A stretch of DNA of 59,453 nt from Pirellulales bacterium (lineage in GTDB: Bacteria; Planctomycetota; Planctomycetia; Pirellulales; DATAWG01): NCBI GenBank assembly GCA_036267355.1, contig DATAWG010000105.1:1-59453 (forward strand), written 5' to 3'. A model generated the notes under the pieces. That model searched no databases. It was given only the letters and a program-made list of their open reading frames with translations, and was not told the DNA's origin. A program made the translations under genes and the position numbers. Shown one piece after another: positions 42,814-52,540 of the stretch (position 1 is the stretch's first letter; each line of letters begins with the position of its first letter).

Positions 42814-43728
42814 TCAATGGATCAATCCGTTTACGCGGAACCAATTGGCGCACAGCGGGGTCCATGACGTGGCCGGGTTGTTCAGCGACATGCCGAAGCC
42901 ATGCTGGCCTTTTTCGAATACGTGCAGCTCCGCGGGAACTTTTGCCTTCCGCAGTGCCAGATAAAACATCACCGAATTCTCCGACGGCACGACCGTGTCT
43001 TCCGAGCTCGACACCAGAAAAGTCGGCGGCGTTTGCGGTGTGACCTGCTTTTCGCTCGACAGGCTTTCGACCAACTTCGGATCGGGATTCGGGCCCAGCA
43101 AATTATGGAGCGAACCAGCGTGCGTCGAGGGAGCGGTTAGCGTGATCACCGGATAGATGAGCACCATGAAATCGGGGCGGCAACTGAGGCGCTGGATCGG
43201 GTCGGCGGAGTCGCTATGGCCGGCGTCGAAATGCGTGCCGGCGGTCGAAGCCAGATGGCCGCCGGCGGAAAAGCCGAGGATGCCGATCTTATGCGTATCG
43301 AGCTTCCATGCGTCGGCCTTGGATCGCAGCGTGCGGATGGCGCGTTGCGCGTCGTCCAGCGGCGCCGGATAATGGTAACCCCGGCCGGCATGGCGGTAGT
43401 CGAGCACGATCGCCGAGATGCCTAATGAATTGAGCCACACGGCGACATCGTTTCCCTCGTAGCTCATCATCACGCCGCCATATCCGCCGCCGGGCGTGAT
43501 CACCGCCGCCGCGCCCGTGGCCTTATCGGCGGGTGCGGGAAAGAGATTGATCGTCGGCTTGTCGGCCGGCTTATCGCCTTTGGCGCCGGGAGCGCCATTG
43601 GGCCAAAGCAACTCAGTCTTCGGCGGCGCGGCGGACGAAATGGAATTGCCAGAGAGCAGGCCGAGAACGGCGATGGTTGCGATCGCCAGCGGATGGACTG
43701 TATGGGCGGAACTGGGCGCGTGTCGCAT
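42814..43728 (-). CDS. Secreted alpha/beta hydrolase (acetyl-esterase-like)
   Basis: 304 aa. A hydrophobic signal (HPLAIATIAVLGLLSGNSIS, cleavage near SSA-AP) then a BD-FAE/acetyl-xylan-esterase-like fold. Oxyanion motif VITPGGGYGGVM, nucleophile Ser in GILGFSAGGHLA (about 152), acid Asp in SSEDTVVP, and His in EKGQHGFG complete the triad. It probably removes acetyl or other ester groups from polysaccharides in the periplasm or outside. Confidence 0.88.
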   Translation of the reverse strand: MRHAPSSAHTVHPLAIATIAVLGLLSGNSISSAAPPKTELLWPNGAPGAKGDKPADKPTINLFPAPADKATGAAAVITPGGGYGGVMMSYEGNDVAVWLNSLGISAIVLDYRHAGRGYHYPAPLDDAQRAIRTLRSKADAWKLDTHKIGILGFSAGGHLASTAGTHFDAGHSDSADPIQRLSCRPDFMVLIYPVITLTAPSTHAGSLHNLLGPNPDPKLVESLSSEKQVTPQTPPTFLVSSSEDTVVPSENSVMFYLALRKAKVPAELHVFEKGQHGFGMSLNNPATSWTPLCANWFRVNGLIH

Positions 43729-43958
43729 GGATGATTTGTTCCTGTGTTGCGGTACAGACGTGGGATGGCGGCGATGCGGAAAAAAGTTTTACCCCCAATT
43801 GGTCCGCCTGACGGTTGTGGCATAATAGTCGGTGACAGAACCACTGTCCATTTGGCCGGAAAGTGTCGTACCTCGCGAGCCATCGCGGAAGCCGGCGCGC
43901 ACGCTTCGCCCCGAATCGGTTTACATGCATTCGCTTGGCGGAACATTGGAGCCCGTTT

Positions 43959-44858
43959 ATGGTTGCCCAGGATTTGTCGCAGTTCAGCAAGCCCATCGGA
44001 GATTTGCTTCGTATGCCGCGTACGGCGCGCGAATGGGAGCCCTATCGACTGAGCGATGAGCAGGTGCGGTTCTATCACGAGCATGGCTATCTGCAAGGCG
44101 TGCGCGTTTTGGACGAGCGGCAGATCGAAATATTGCGCGAGGAACTGGCCGGGCTATTCGATCCGCATCATCCCGGCAACGAGCTGTTCTACGAATTTCA
44201 CTCGAACGAATCGGTCGATGCGTCGCGAATTTTGTTTCATGCATTGGGGGCTTGGCGGATCACGCCCGGATTTCACGATTTGCTGTGGGCTCCCGCCTTC
44301 GTGATGGCGGCCAGCCAATTATTGGGCGGCGCGGTGCGATTCTGGCACGACCAATTGTTTTGCAAGCCGGCCCGGCATGGCGGCGTCGTCGCCTGGCATC
44401 AGGATTATTCGTATTGGACGCGCACGCTGCCGATGGCTCATCTCACCTGCTGGATCGGCCTCGACGACAGCACGCGCGACAACGGTTGCCTGCATTACGT
44501 GCCGGGGAGCCATCGCTGGCCGCTGTTGCCGATCACCGGGCTCGCCGGCGATATGGAAGCGATTCGCGAAGTGCTCGACGACGAGCAGTGGAAGCAGTTT
44601 CAGCATCCGGTGGCGATCGAGCTGCGGCGCGGCGAATGTTCGTTCCATCATCCCCTGTTGGTCCACGGGAGCTTTGCCAACAACACCGACCGTCCGCGCC
44701 GCGCTGCGGTAATCAACGTGGTGCGCGACGGGGTAAAATCGGTGAGCGACGAGCCATTGTTGGCCGGAGTGCCGCCCGTACCGAATGGCCAACCGCTGCG
44801 GGGACAATTCTTTCCGCTACTGTTGGATCCGGCCGATTTGGCGAAGCAAACGGGATGA
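43959..44858 (+). CDS. Phytanoyl-CoA dioxygenase (PhyH)-like protein
   Basis: 299 aa. A double-stranded beta-helix Fe(II)/2-oxoglutarate oxygenase. The HxD motif is in AWHQDYSYW (about 147-149), the distal His in [10 protein letters not shown] (about 235), and the 2OG-binding Arg probably in [11 protein letters not shown]. The N-terminal part [20 protein letters not shown] is the PhyH signature start. It hydroxylates an unknown small substrate. I chose ATG 43959, with GGAG 8 bases upstream; the frame opens earlier (43863) without family resemblance. Confidence 0.88.
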   Translation: MVAQDLSQFSKPIGDLLRMPRTAREWEPYRLSDEQVRFYHEHGYLQGVRVLDERQIEILREELAGLFDPHHPGNELFYEFHSNESVDASRILFHALGAWRITPGFHDLLWAPAFVMAASQLLGGAVRFWHDQLFCKPARHGGVVAWHQDYSYWTRTLPMAHLTCWIGLDDSTRDNGCLHYVPGSHRWPLLPITGLAGDMEAIREVLDDEQWKQFQHPVAIELRRGECSFHHPLLVHGSFANNTDRPRRAAVINVVRDGVKSVSDEPLLAGVPPVPNGQPLRGQFFPLLLDPADLAKQTG

Positions 44859-44952
44859 ATTGCTCACGCGGAGTCGCGGAGGACGCGGAGCGGCGGCCGC
44901 AGACGCACGTGGTGTTGGTCGCGGCTGATTTGCGGGCTTATAATAGCGCATC

Positions 44953-45519
44953 ATGAGCACATTGGCTAAACTTTCCGTCGCAGGGCATGAAAAGATCGTC
45001 GCTACCGGCGTTTTCAATGGCAAGAATCGGCGGCGGATTGAACCGATCTGGGGAGAATTGCGCCTAATGAACCCGATCGGCTCGGAACATGCGTCGGCAA
45101 TCGACTGGCTGAACGATTGGAGCCATTTCGCGGTGCCGCGCGGCAAGTATCGAGTGCGCATTCAGAATCCCGTCGCGTTTATGGATTAAGACAGTGAGCC
45201 GGAGCCCGATGTCGTGTGGGCCAAGTCGCGGGATTATGCGTCTCACCATCCGACCGTCGCCGACGTGTTGCTGCTGATCGAGCCCTCCGATAGCAGCCTC
45301 GAATTCGATCGAAGTGAAAAGGCAAATCTGTATGCCGCAGCGGGCATCGGCGATTATTGGATCGTGAATCTCATCGAACGCACGGTCGAGGTGCACCGCG
45401 ATCCGCACGGGGGCCGTTACCACAACGTGCAATCGTTCGGCCCCGGCTCGCTCGTCGCCCCGATTGCATTTGCCGAAACACGACTCGATGTTGCCGCGCT
45501 CTTCGCCAAGCAGCGATGA
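44953..45519 (+). pseudogene. Uma2-family (DUF820) nuclease with in-frame stop
   Basis: The N-terminal part (44953-45189: IWGELRLMNPIGSEHASAID, RVRIQNPVAFMD) and the C-terminal part (45190-45519: DSEPEPDVVWAKSRDYASHH, LLLIEPSDSSLEFDR, WIVNLIERTVEVHRD) are one Uma2 protein in a single frame, split by TAA at 45187-45189. The PD-(D/E)xK-like residues (EPD, LIEPSDSS) lie after the stop. Either the gene is dead, or a GTG at 45214 allows a C-terminal fragment. Uma2 genes are highly expanded in planctomycetes and cyanobacteria. Confidence 0.85.
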
Positions 45520-45581
45520 CCCTGGCCACCGGTGCTTAGATCGCCTTGGTTGGCGCGGGGGTTCGGCGAGCGCACGCCAGT

Positions 45582-45887
45582 TCAAACGCGCGGCGGTTGT
45601 TTCGGGCGCAACTGTCGGCGCAGGCGATGGGCAACGCGCCATGCCAGCAGCACGCCCATTCCCACCAGCAGCGCCAAGCAAATCGCGTTTTGCAATTGGG
45701 GAAGCGGCGGCCTGGAAAGATATAGGTCCCACAGCACGATTTGCATCACCGCGCTCGCCGCGAGCAACGGCCAGTTGCCGCTGCGAATCCACCATCGGGC
45801 ACCCTGCCGGTTGAGACCGGTTTCGCCAATCGCCGGCGATTTGTAGGGGTTCTCCTTCGCTTCGAGCAATTCGCGCGATTCATCCAT
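45582..45887 (-). CDS. Small membrane protein with ENPYKSP motif
   Basis: 101 aa. The N-terminal ENPYKSP is a short motif I recall from many small planctomycete membrane proteins. Two hydrophobic helices follow: NWPLLAASAVMQIVLWDLYL and ICLALLVGMGVLLAWRVAH, then a basic tail RRQLRPKQ. Function unknown; inner membrane. It is convergent with the Uma2 pseudogene. Confidence 0.65.
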   Translation of the reverse strand: MDESRELLEAKENPYKSPAIGETGLNRQGARWWIRSGNWPLLAASAVMQIVLWDLYLSRPPLPQLQNAICLALLVGMGVLLAWRVAHRLRRQLRPKQPPRV

Positions 45888-46169
45888 GGCTGGATTCTAT
45901 TCCCCACGGTACAGCGGCGGAACGGGCTGCGCCGGCGGAAAGGCGGCGATTGTAAGAATTGCCGGCAAAATTTGCATAATCGGCAGAAACGATCGCGCCG
46001 GATGCAGCGGCATCGGCGATTCGCTTTGCAAGCTATCTTTTCACGGCAATTTGCCCCGCGGACGCTTGCGGGACGGCGGTCGCGAGTCGTTTGGCAATCG
46101 ATTGGCAAACGGCGGCGTTTGCCGGAGAGCCGCCGAGTCTTGCTTCGCTCACACTGGCGACTGCGCTGG

Positions 46170-46230
46170 CCAGTGGCACACAACGCCAGTGGCACACAAC
46201 TCCAGTGGCACACAACTCCAAGTGGCACAC
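46170..46230. repeat. 16-bp tandem repeats (CCAGTGGCACACAACT)
   Basis: Units start at 46170, 46186, 46202 and, with one inserted base, 46218. This is the main feature of the 596-base gap 45888-46483, which otherwise shows no gene. The TGCCACTGG-type core recurs in inverted form at 41348-41356 and 46270-46300. Confidence 0.75.
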
Positions 46231-46483
46231 GGCGTGGAGATGCTCGTTTGTTTGCGACAATGGTCGGTGTGGCACTGGCAAGCGCGGTCTACCAGTGCCG
46301 CGACCCGCGCGCCGGCACGAATTGTGCACCCGCGACAACCCACACAAATAAAACGTCTTTCCAAATCGCAGCGCGGCATTCTCCGCTGATTGACACTTGT
46401 TTCGATCGGCGGTCTAACGGAGTCGGAGCCATTCGCGCTCGAAAATCTTCGATCTTTTCGGAGCCCGCTCGACCGGGAATTCT

Positions 46484-47806
46484 ATGAGAGCTTCACGAAC
46501 GCTTCGCTCGTTGGCGCCAATGGCAGCGATCGTCGCCGCGATGGCGCTGGTCCTCTGCAATACAGCGCGAGCCGATTGGCTCGGCGATTGGCTTGGCTGG
46601 AATCGGCCGACCCCGATCACGGCCGGCTATTATTATGTGCCCACGACTTCGTATCGCACGTTGTATAGCCCCGTGGCCGTAACGAGCTACATGCCGGCAA
46701 CGACGCCCGCCTGTGGGGCATGCGGCGCGGGGGCCGCGGCGTCGTACATGCCGGTGACCACGTACGTGCAGAAGCCGATCTTGCAGGCTTACACTTCGTA
46801 TCACTTGGTGTATGCACCGATCGTCGCTCCGCCGCCGGCTTGCGGCTGTGCGACGGCCAATTATCCGCCAGCGCCCGCCTGCGGTTCGTGCGGCTGCGCG
46901 AGTTGCGGCTGTGCGACAGGCGGCTGTGCTGCGACAGGCGGCTTTGCGCCGACGGGTTGCTCAAGTTGCGGAGCGGCGGTGGCTGCGGCGCCGGCGCTGC
47001 CCGTCGCCGCGAGTGCAGCGCCCTCGATCAGCTATATGGCTTCGCCAGCGACGGGCTACGTCGCTTCGTCGATCGCCGCTCCGATCACTTCGACGCCGTA
47101 TCTGCCGAGCGCGGCCACTGCAGGGCCGATCGATTCGGGCCCTGTTTATGCGTCTGGGCCGGTGCCGGTCGTTTCGACATATCCGCCGAGTTATTCGCCA
47201 CAGCCTTGCCCCGTGTCCGGTGCCCCGAGCGCGGCGAACACGTTGAGCCCCACCTATGCGATGCCGCTAACGCCGGGCGCACCGCCGGCTGGGATTCCAC
47301 CGGCCGGAAGTTCGCCGACGTACGGCGGCGTGATTCCGCAGGGAACGCCGACTTTGGCGCCTCCGGCCGGCGGATCGTCGGCGGATGTCGCTCCACGGCT
47401 TCCTGGGCCCGTGCCGCCCAGCGGATCGATTTCGCCAAATGCCGCGCCGGCCTCGCCCAACACAATTCAACCGCGAATTCCAGCATCGCCGGACGACACG
47501 CAGCCGGGCACGCAAAAAACGTTCGAAAAGCCCGCAACGCCGGCCTCGCCGCCACAAAAGATGATTCCCGACATACGAATCCCGGCAGCACCCAGTTCGA
47601 GCGGTTCGCAACGGCCGCTCGATCCGAACAGCCGCACGGCCTATTCGATGCCGATGATGAGGCCGGGCATAAATTATTCGAGCCCGTGGCCGATCGCAAA
47701 GACGACCGCCGCGTTGATGCCGATCGTTCCCGCTTCGGCCGAAGCCCCCGCGGCGCCAAAGCCGCTGACCGCCGCCGATGCCGACGGCTGGCATGCCATG
47801 CGGTAG
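46484..47806 (+). CDS. Secreted Cys/Pro/Ser-rich low-complexity protein
   Basis: 440 aa, family not recognised. The signal peptide (LAPMAAIVAAMALVLCNTAR, cleavage near ARA-DW) is followed by tyrosine-rich repeats (YYYVPTTSYRTLYSP, ASYMPVTTYVQKP). Next is a Cys/Gly segment (ACGSCGCASCGCATGGCAAT, about 125-165), then a ~270-residue Pro/Ser/Thr/Ala-rich region. No enzymatic motif. Composition suggests an extracellular, possibly cell-wall or matrix protein that is cross-linked through Cys or Tyr. Similar paralogues are common in planctomycetes as I recall. Confidence 0.7.
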   Translation: MRASRTLRSLAPMAAIVAAMALVLCNTARADWLGDWLGWNRPTPITAGYYYVPTTSYRTLYSPVAVTSYMPATTPACGACGAGAAASYMPVTTYVQKPILQAYTSYHLVYAPIVAPPPACGCATANYPPAPACGSCGCASCGCATGGCAATGGFAPTGCSSCGAAVAAAPALPVAASAAPSISYMASPATGYVASSIAAPITSTPYLPSAATAGPIDSGPVYASGPVPVVSTYPPSYSPQPCPVSGAPSAANTLSPTYAMPLTPGAPPAGIPPAGSSPTYGGVIPQGTPTLAPPAGGSSADVAPRLPGPVPPSGSISPNAAPASPNTIQPRIPASPDDTQPGTQKTFEKPATPASPPQKMIPDIRIPAAPSSSGSQRPLDPNSRTAYSMPMMRPGINYSSPWPIAKTTAALMPIVPASAEAPAAPKPLTAADADGWHAMR

Positions 47807-47871
47807 GACGTCGTGGTTCGTGACTCCGCGGTTTCCGAGCCACGAATTCCGAGCCACGAGCCCCGTCGCGG

Positions 47872-49701
47872 CTATCGCCGCAAAACGCGTCCGATCGGCT
47901 TCGGGCCAGGATGCGTGGATGGGCTGCTGCCGGGCAGCGGAATCGACGGGCGTTGCGAGAGTAGCTCGGCAACGACGCGGGCCGGGCTGTGCCAATCGAT
48001 CCAACGGCGGGCCAAGCCAAGGGCCGTTTGACGGTAGTGAGCATATTGCTCGATGATCTCCACCAGCAGGATTGAAAATTGGGCCGCGTCTGTCGCAACC
48101 AATCCCACCGCTCCGCGAGGCGTTTGCCGGTCGGCTTCGGCAGCGAGAAAACAGGCTTCCACCTCGCGGAAATCGAGCGGCTGAGAACCATAGGCATTCC
48201 GCCATTCCAGCGAAACCGCTTCGGTTCCCTCGGGCAATCGCACGAAGGCTGTCGACAGGCGATCGGGGCGCCCCGGGCCGACCACAGTTGGCCAACTTGC
48301 GAGCCGGGTTCCATTCGATCCCCAGCAGGTGGCTTCTACGGCGGCATAGGCTCCGGAACACAATTTTAAATCGACCGGCCAGCGGCAGAATAAGACCAAA
48401 TTGCCCGCGCCGCTCGGAACAGCCAATCGCACACCCGCTTTGGTGATCGCTCGGGCACACACCCGTTGCCCATGCCGCAGGCTGACATGATATTCGCGGT
48501 TTGGCTCGGCCAATTGATCGGCGAGCCAGGTTCCGGCAGGCACCACGACCGGCGCGCCAATCGCCAGCAAATCGACCAGAATGCCCGAGCAGCGAACGTT
48601 GTATGCCGCGCGGTCGTAGGGGAGGAGGCCGATATCGGTTTGCAAGGTTTGGCGGGCGAATTCTTCGCTATCGAGCGGAGCATCGAGCAGCTTGATGTGC
48701 TTGGGATCAAGCCGTTCGAGCATGGCTTTGCTTTCCACGACGGCAACGTTCGCGCCTTGTGCCGGGAGCGAGAAGTTACAATCCGACTGGATGATGAATC
48801 GGATGCGGTTGCCGGCCGCGGCATCGTTCGAAATGCCGCCGATGATTTGCGGCAGAAATTGATACCCCTTTTCATGACGTGCGTCGCCGAGATACGTGAT
48901 GCGGAGCGGGCCGCTGTGCGTGGCGCTGCGATCCCGGCTCGACTGCAGCGCGGGATTCGCCGGATAGGGGAGTGATTGAAACTGCGCGACGCCAAGCCGA
49001 TTGTATTGAACCGCCAGTCCTTCGGTAGTCGCGTAGAAATGGAGCCGATGATCGGCCGCTAAAGTCGTCGCTTTGCGAAAAGCGCGTTGCAGACCTTCCA
49101 GGTTGGACGCCTGAGCGTGGTAGTCGGGTTCGTAGCCCGCGAAGATCGGGAAATGAAATTGCAGGTGCCAATCGACGCCGCCGCTACGGTCGTCGCGCGA
49201 CAGGAATTGGGCCAAGCCCAAGAGCTCCAGTTCGGAAATGGCGGCGAGAAATACCTGGTCGCCGGGTTGCAGAATCAGTTGCCGGAAAAGCGAGACGGTG
49301 TCGCGCTCGAAGGCCGTCGACCGTTTCGCGCGCCGCCGCTCGTTCCACCACGTGGTCAGCCAGCGCATCGGCCAACCCCGGTTCGACGCCTCAGCCGCTT
49401 CGGATTGTGCTGGCTCTGCCGCAGACGATCGCGATTCCGGTAATCGCGGTTCTGCCGAGACGGAGCCGATCGCCGCAGCGGCTCTAGCCAGAATCCGCCG
49501 CCGCGAGTAAATGCCTCGCTGATAGGTCGGCAACACGCGCCAATGCTCGGGCAACTCGGCGGAATCGCGAAACTTGCGATGCGTCGCCAGCCACGGCTCG
49601 AAGCCGACCTGTTCTGCCGCGCGCAGCAGATGGCGGGCATATTCGAAATGATGGCCGCCGACGCCTTGCAGCGAAGAATCGATTAAGACGAACTTGGGCA
49701 T
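47872..49701 (-). CDS. Glycosyltransferase (GT4-like) with extra C-terminal domain
   Basis: 609 aa. The N-terminal Rossmann-like domain begins MPKFVLIDSSLQGVGGHHFE. The C-terminal GT-B half contains ITYLGDARHEKGYQFLPQII, IRFIIQSDCNFS and the donor-site region DIGLLPYDRAAYNVRCSGIL followed by GAPVVVPAGTW. About 170 further residues form a beta-rich appendage with a C-terminal helix LARRWIDWHSPA. ATG 49701 is preferred: AGGGGGG lies 6 bases before it. It likely transfers a sugar in surface-polysaccharide synthesis; acceptor unknown. No other polysaccharide genes are adjacent. Confidence 0.8.
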   Translation of the reverse strand: MPKFVLIDSSLQGVGGHHFEYARHLLRAAEQVGFEPWLATHRKFRDSAELPEHWRVLPTYQRGIYSRRRILARAAAAIGSVSAEPRLPESRSSAAEPAQSEAAEASNRGWPMRWLTTWWNERRRAKRSTAFERDTVSLFRQLILQPGDQVFLAAISELELLGLAQFLSRDDRSGGVDWHLQFHFPIFAGYEPDYHAQASNLEGLQRAFRKATTLAADHRLHFYATTEGLAVQYNRLGVAQFQSLPYPANPALQSSRDRSATHSGPLRITYLGDARHEKGYQFLPQIIGGISNDAAAGNRIRFIIQSDCNFSLPAQGANVAVVESKAMLERLDPKHIKLLDAPLDSEEFARQTLQTDIGLLPYDRAAYNVRCSGILVDLLAIGAPVVVPAGTWLADQLAEPNREYHVSLRHGQRVCARAITKAGVRLAVPSGAGNLVLFCRWPVDLKLCSGAYAAVEATCWGSNGTRLASWPTVVGPGRPDRLSTAFVRLPEGTEAVSLEWRNAYGSQPLDFREVEACFLAAEADRQTPRGAVGLVATDAAQFSILLVEIIEQYAHYRQTALGLARRWIDWHSPARVVAELLSQRPSIPLPGSSPSTHPGPKPIGRVLRR

Positions 49702-49909
49702 CGACAGCCCCCCTGAGGCATCCTTGCCAAAGGAGCCCATCTTTGCAGAGCCGACATTTCTTGCCAAGACCGGTTGATGCTAGCGGAGCGGCCAGGCAGG
49801 ACCGTCAAAATGGGCGGCGACGGGCGAAACCGCAAGCGAGCTTTGCTATCAAACGGCGGATCAATGCTCGCTTGTGGTTTCGCGCGTTCAATTCAAAATG
49901 AGCCGGCGA

Positions 49910-51721
49910 TTATTCGGCGTCGCCGACTTCTTCCTGCAACGCGCACCAGCGCTCTTCGGCCGCCGCGAGCTGTGAGGTCACGCTTGCCAGCTCGTCGTGC
50001 AATCGTAGCGACTCGGCCGGATCGGTCGCCGCGAGAAACCGGCCGTTGATCTCGCGCTTCTGCTCGTCCAACTTGGCGATCGATCGTTCTACGTTGGCGA
50101 TCTCCTTGCGCAGCTCGCGATCGTTGCGCCGCGGTTTTAGGGCCGTCTTCGCCGCGCCTTTGGGAGCTGTCTTCGCCGTTGTGCCGATGCTCGCCGGCGG
50201 CTGCGCGAGGCGAGTTGCCGCTTCGCGCTCGCCTTCGTCGATCTCTTTATTCACGGAGTAGAGATACGCATCGTATTGTCCGTTGTAGTTCGTCACCCGG
50301 CCGTCGCGGACTTCGATGATGCAACTGGCAACTCGCTTCAGGAAATGCCGATCGTGGCTGGTGAAGATCACGGTGCCTTTGTATTCCACGAGCGCTTCGG
50401 CGAGCGCTTCGACGGTGTCGACATCCAGGTGGTTTCCCGGTTCGTCGAGGACCAGCACGTTGTATTGGCTCAATAAGAGGCCGGCCAGGCAAAGCCGTGC
50501 CCGTTCGCCGCCGGAAAGCACCGCGATCCGCTTCTTCACTTGGTCGCCGCGAAACAGCATTGCCCCGGCCAGATCGAGGATCGCTTGCGTCTTGGTGCCC
50601 GAGGCCGCGTTGCGCTCGAGGTAATCGAGCACGTTTTGATCTTGCGGCAGGCTCGTGTAGACGTGCTGGGCGTAGATGCCGATCTGGCAGCCATAGCCCC
50701 AGCGAATTTCGCCCGCCAAGGGCGGCAGCGAATCGACGACCGTGCGGAGGAATGTCGTCTTCCCCTGGCCATTGTCTCCCACGACCGCCGCTCGCGAGCC
50801 GTGGTCGATATCGAGATTGATTTCGGTGGCGATCCGTCGTTCCGGATAGCCGATGGCCAGATCGCGGCACCGCAGGGCCGGCCCTTTGCGCGGCTCGATG
50901 TTCGGGGCCCGGATGCGGGCAGTGAGTTCGTCGGCAGCGATTTCGATTGTTTCCAGCCGCTCGAGCTGTTTGCTTTTCGACTTGGCGCGGGTGGCGGTGC
51001 TTGCGCGGGCCTTGTTCTTGGCGATGAACTCTTCAAGATGCCGCCGCTTGGCGAGGATCGACGCGTTCGACCGGGCTTCATGCTCGCGCTGCTCGCGCTG
51101 ATATTCCAAGAACGCATCGATCTTGCCGGGAAACATCGTCAATTTGCCCTGCGAGAGATCGAGCGTGTGGGTGCAGGTCGCGCCCAGAAACGCGCGATCG
51201 TGCGACACGATCAGGCAGGCTTCTTTGTAGTTGCGGAGAAAATGTTCGAGCAGGATCTGCGTGCGCAGGTCCAAGAAGTTCGTCGGTTCGTCGAGCAGCA
51301 GCAGATTCGGCTCATGCAGCAATAGGGCGGCAAGTTTTACGCGCGTTTGCCACCCACCGGAGAGCTTGGCGATTGGGCCTGTGAGGTAATCCCCTTTCAG
51401 TTCGAACTGGCCGGCCACTTCGCCGCATTTCCATTCCGGCTGGCCGCTGTCGCGCATCAAGAAATCGTGAGCGCTTTCGCCCGGCAAAAACGGATCGTGC
51501 TGCCGCAAATAGCCGAGCCGCAGCTTGGGGTGCCGAATGACTTCGCCCGCATCCAGTTCGACTTCGTCCAGGAGCACGCCGAGCAGCGTACTCTTGCCGG
51601 CTCCGTTTCGGCCGATGAAGCCGACCTTCACATCATCGATGAGCGTCGCGTCGGTGCCGTCGAGCAGCACCTGCTCGCCATAGCTTTTATGAGCGTTTCT
51701 GATTTGTAGCAGCACAGCCAT
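49910..51721 (-). CDS. ABC-F family ATPase (Uup-like)
   Basis: 603 aa. Two ABC domains: Walker A GRNGAGKST and GDNGQGKTT, signatures LSGGWQTRV and LSGGERARL, Walker B LLLDEPTNFLD and LVLDEPGNHLD. The linker between domains is basic and helical (KARASTATRAKSKSKQLERL), as in ribosome-binding ABC-F proteins. The C-terminal coiled coil (REIANVERSIAKLDEQKREI) resembles Uup. There are no membrane segments, so it is not a transporter. It probably resolves stalled or structured ribosome states. The second Walker B has Gly in place of the common Thr (DEPGNHLD). Confidence 0.92.
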   Translation of the reverse strand: MAVLLQIRNAHKSYGEQVLLDGTDATLIDDVKVGFIGRNGAGKSTLLGVLLDEVELDAGEVIRHPKLRLGYLRQHDPFLPGESAHDFLMRDSGQPEWKCGEVAGQFELKGDYLTGPIAKLSGGWQTRVKLAALLLHEPNLLLLDEPTNFLDLRTQILLEHFLRNYKEACLIVSHDRAFLGATCTHTLDLSQGKLTMFPGKIDAFLEYQREQREHEARSNASILAKRRHLEEFIAKNKARASTATRAKSKSKQLERLETIEIAADELTARIRAPNIEPRKGPALRCRDLAIGYPERRIATEINLDIDHGSRAAVVGDNGQGKTTFLRTVVDSLPPLAGEIRWGYGCQIGIYAQHVYTSLPQDQNVLDYLERNAASGTKTQAILDLAGAMLFRGDQVKKRIAVLSGGERARLCLAGLLLSQYNVLVLDEPGNHLDVDTVEALAEALVEYKGTVIFTSHDRHFLKRVASCIIEVRDGRVTNYNGQYDAYLYSVNKEIDEGEREAATRLAQPPASIGTTAKTAPKGAAKTALKPRRNDRELRKEIANVERSIAKLDEQKREINGRFLAATDPAESLRLHDELASVTSQLAAAEERWCALQEEVGDAE

Positions 51722-52036
51722 AGATAGTGTGGGTACGTTTCGTTACGCGGTTGCAGCGTGATGCACGACGAATGCGGCCGGATAGCTTCGTTTTAATGGC
51801 GAGCGGCCGCGCGGCCAAGGCCATGTGTAGGGCGGGGATACCGAGCTGCGGCCCCTTCTCCTGCAATCCGCCCCCTTGCCAAGGAGCGAAAGTCGGCTAA
51901 GGTGGACGCTCCTGCCGGCAAACTTCACGCAGTTTGCCAACCCTACCGCTGATTTACCAAGACTGGCCAAGGCGGCCTTTTCTTGCCAGTTTTTCCCTCG
52001 TTTTCAAGTCTGAAACCCTGCAACAAGGACCCGATC
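51722..52036. other. Intergenic region, no gene seen
   Basis: 315 bases between the divergent ABC-F and CAP-domain genes. It should hold both promoters. I see no repeat or RNA gene. Confidence 0.4.
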
Positions 52037-52486
52037 ATGTTCCAATTGGCCGCAGTGATACCTACGATCGCCTTCATATTCTTTGTAGATACCGCAAACC
52101 AGCCGGTTTCACTAAGCACCCTGGCCGTCCGGCCCGAAATCAAGAAACTGGATATCAACGCGTTTGAACAGGGCATTGTCGACCGTACCAACGCCGAGCG
52201 AGCACGATTTGGGTTGCCGGCATTGGAGATCGATCCGGCCTTGCAACGGCAGGCCCGCAATCACACGGCCTGGATGACGAACAATCGCTCGCTACAGCAC
52301 AGTTCGGCCGCGGTGGGCGAGAATATCGGCCTCGGCCAGCGATCGGCCCAAGAAATCGTTGCCGACTGGATGAATTCTTCCGGTCATCGAGCAAACATCT
52401 TGAACGGCAGCTACCACAAGATCGGCGCCGCGGCCTACACTGCCGCCGACGGCTCGATCTATTGGTGCGAACAGTTCGTGCCGTAA
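52037..52486 (+). CDS. Secreted CAP/SCP-domain protein
   Basis: 149 aa. A hydrophobic N-terminal signal (MFQLAAVIPTIAFIFFV) precedes one CAP (SCP/PR-1/YkwD) domain: DRTNAERARFGLPAL, HTAWMTNNRSLQHS, GENIGLGQRS and WMNSSGHRANILN. The two His and two Glu-type residues of the CAP cavity are partly visible (HTAWM, GENIG, SGHR). Extracellular or periplasmic, function unknown in bacteria. AAGGA lies 8 bases before ATG 52037. Confidence 0.88.
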   Translation: MFQLAAVIPTIAFIFFVDTANQPVSLSTLAVRPEIKKLDINAFEQGIVDRTNAERARFGLPALEIDPALQRQARNHTAWMTNNRSLQHSSAAVGENIGLGQRSAQEIVADWMNSSGHRANILNGSYHKIGAAAYTAADGSIYWCEQFVP

Positions 52487-52540
52487 CGAAGCGGTTTCCC
52501 GGCAGGCGGTTGTAACGACCGGCGAAGAAACGCAAGCAGT

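Noticed and set aside
45214-45519. Independent small Uma2 gene
   Set aside because: The preceding codons 45190-45213 already belong to the Uma2 fold and the N-terminal half lies in the same frame before a single stop, so it is one broken gene.
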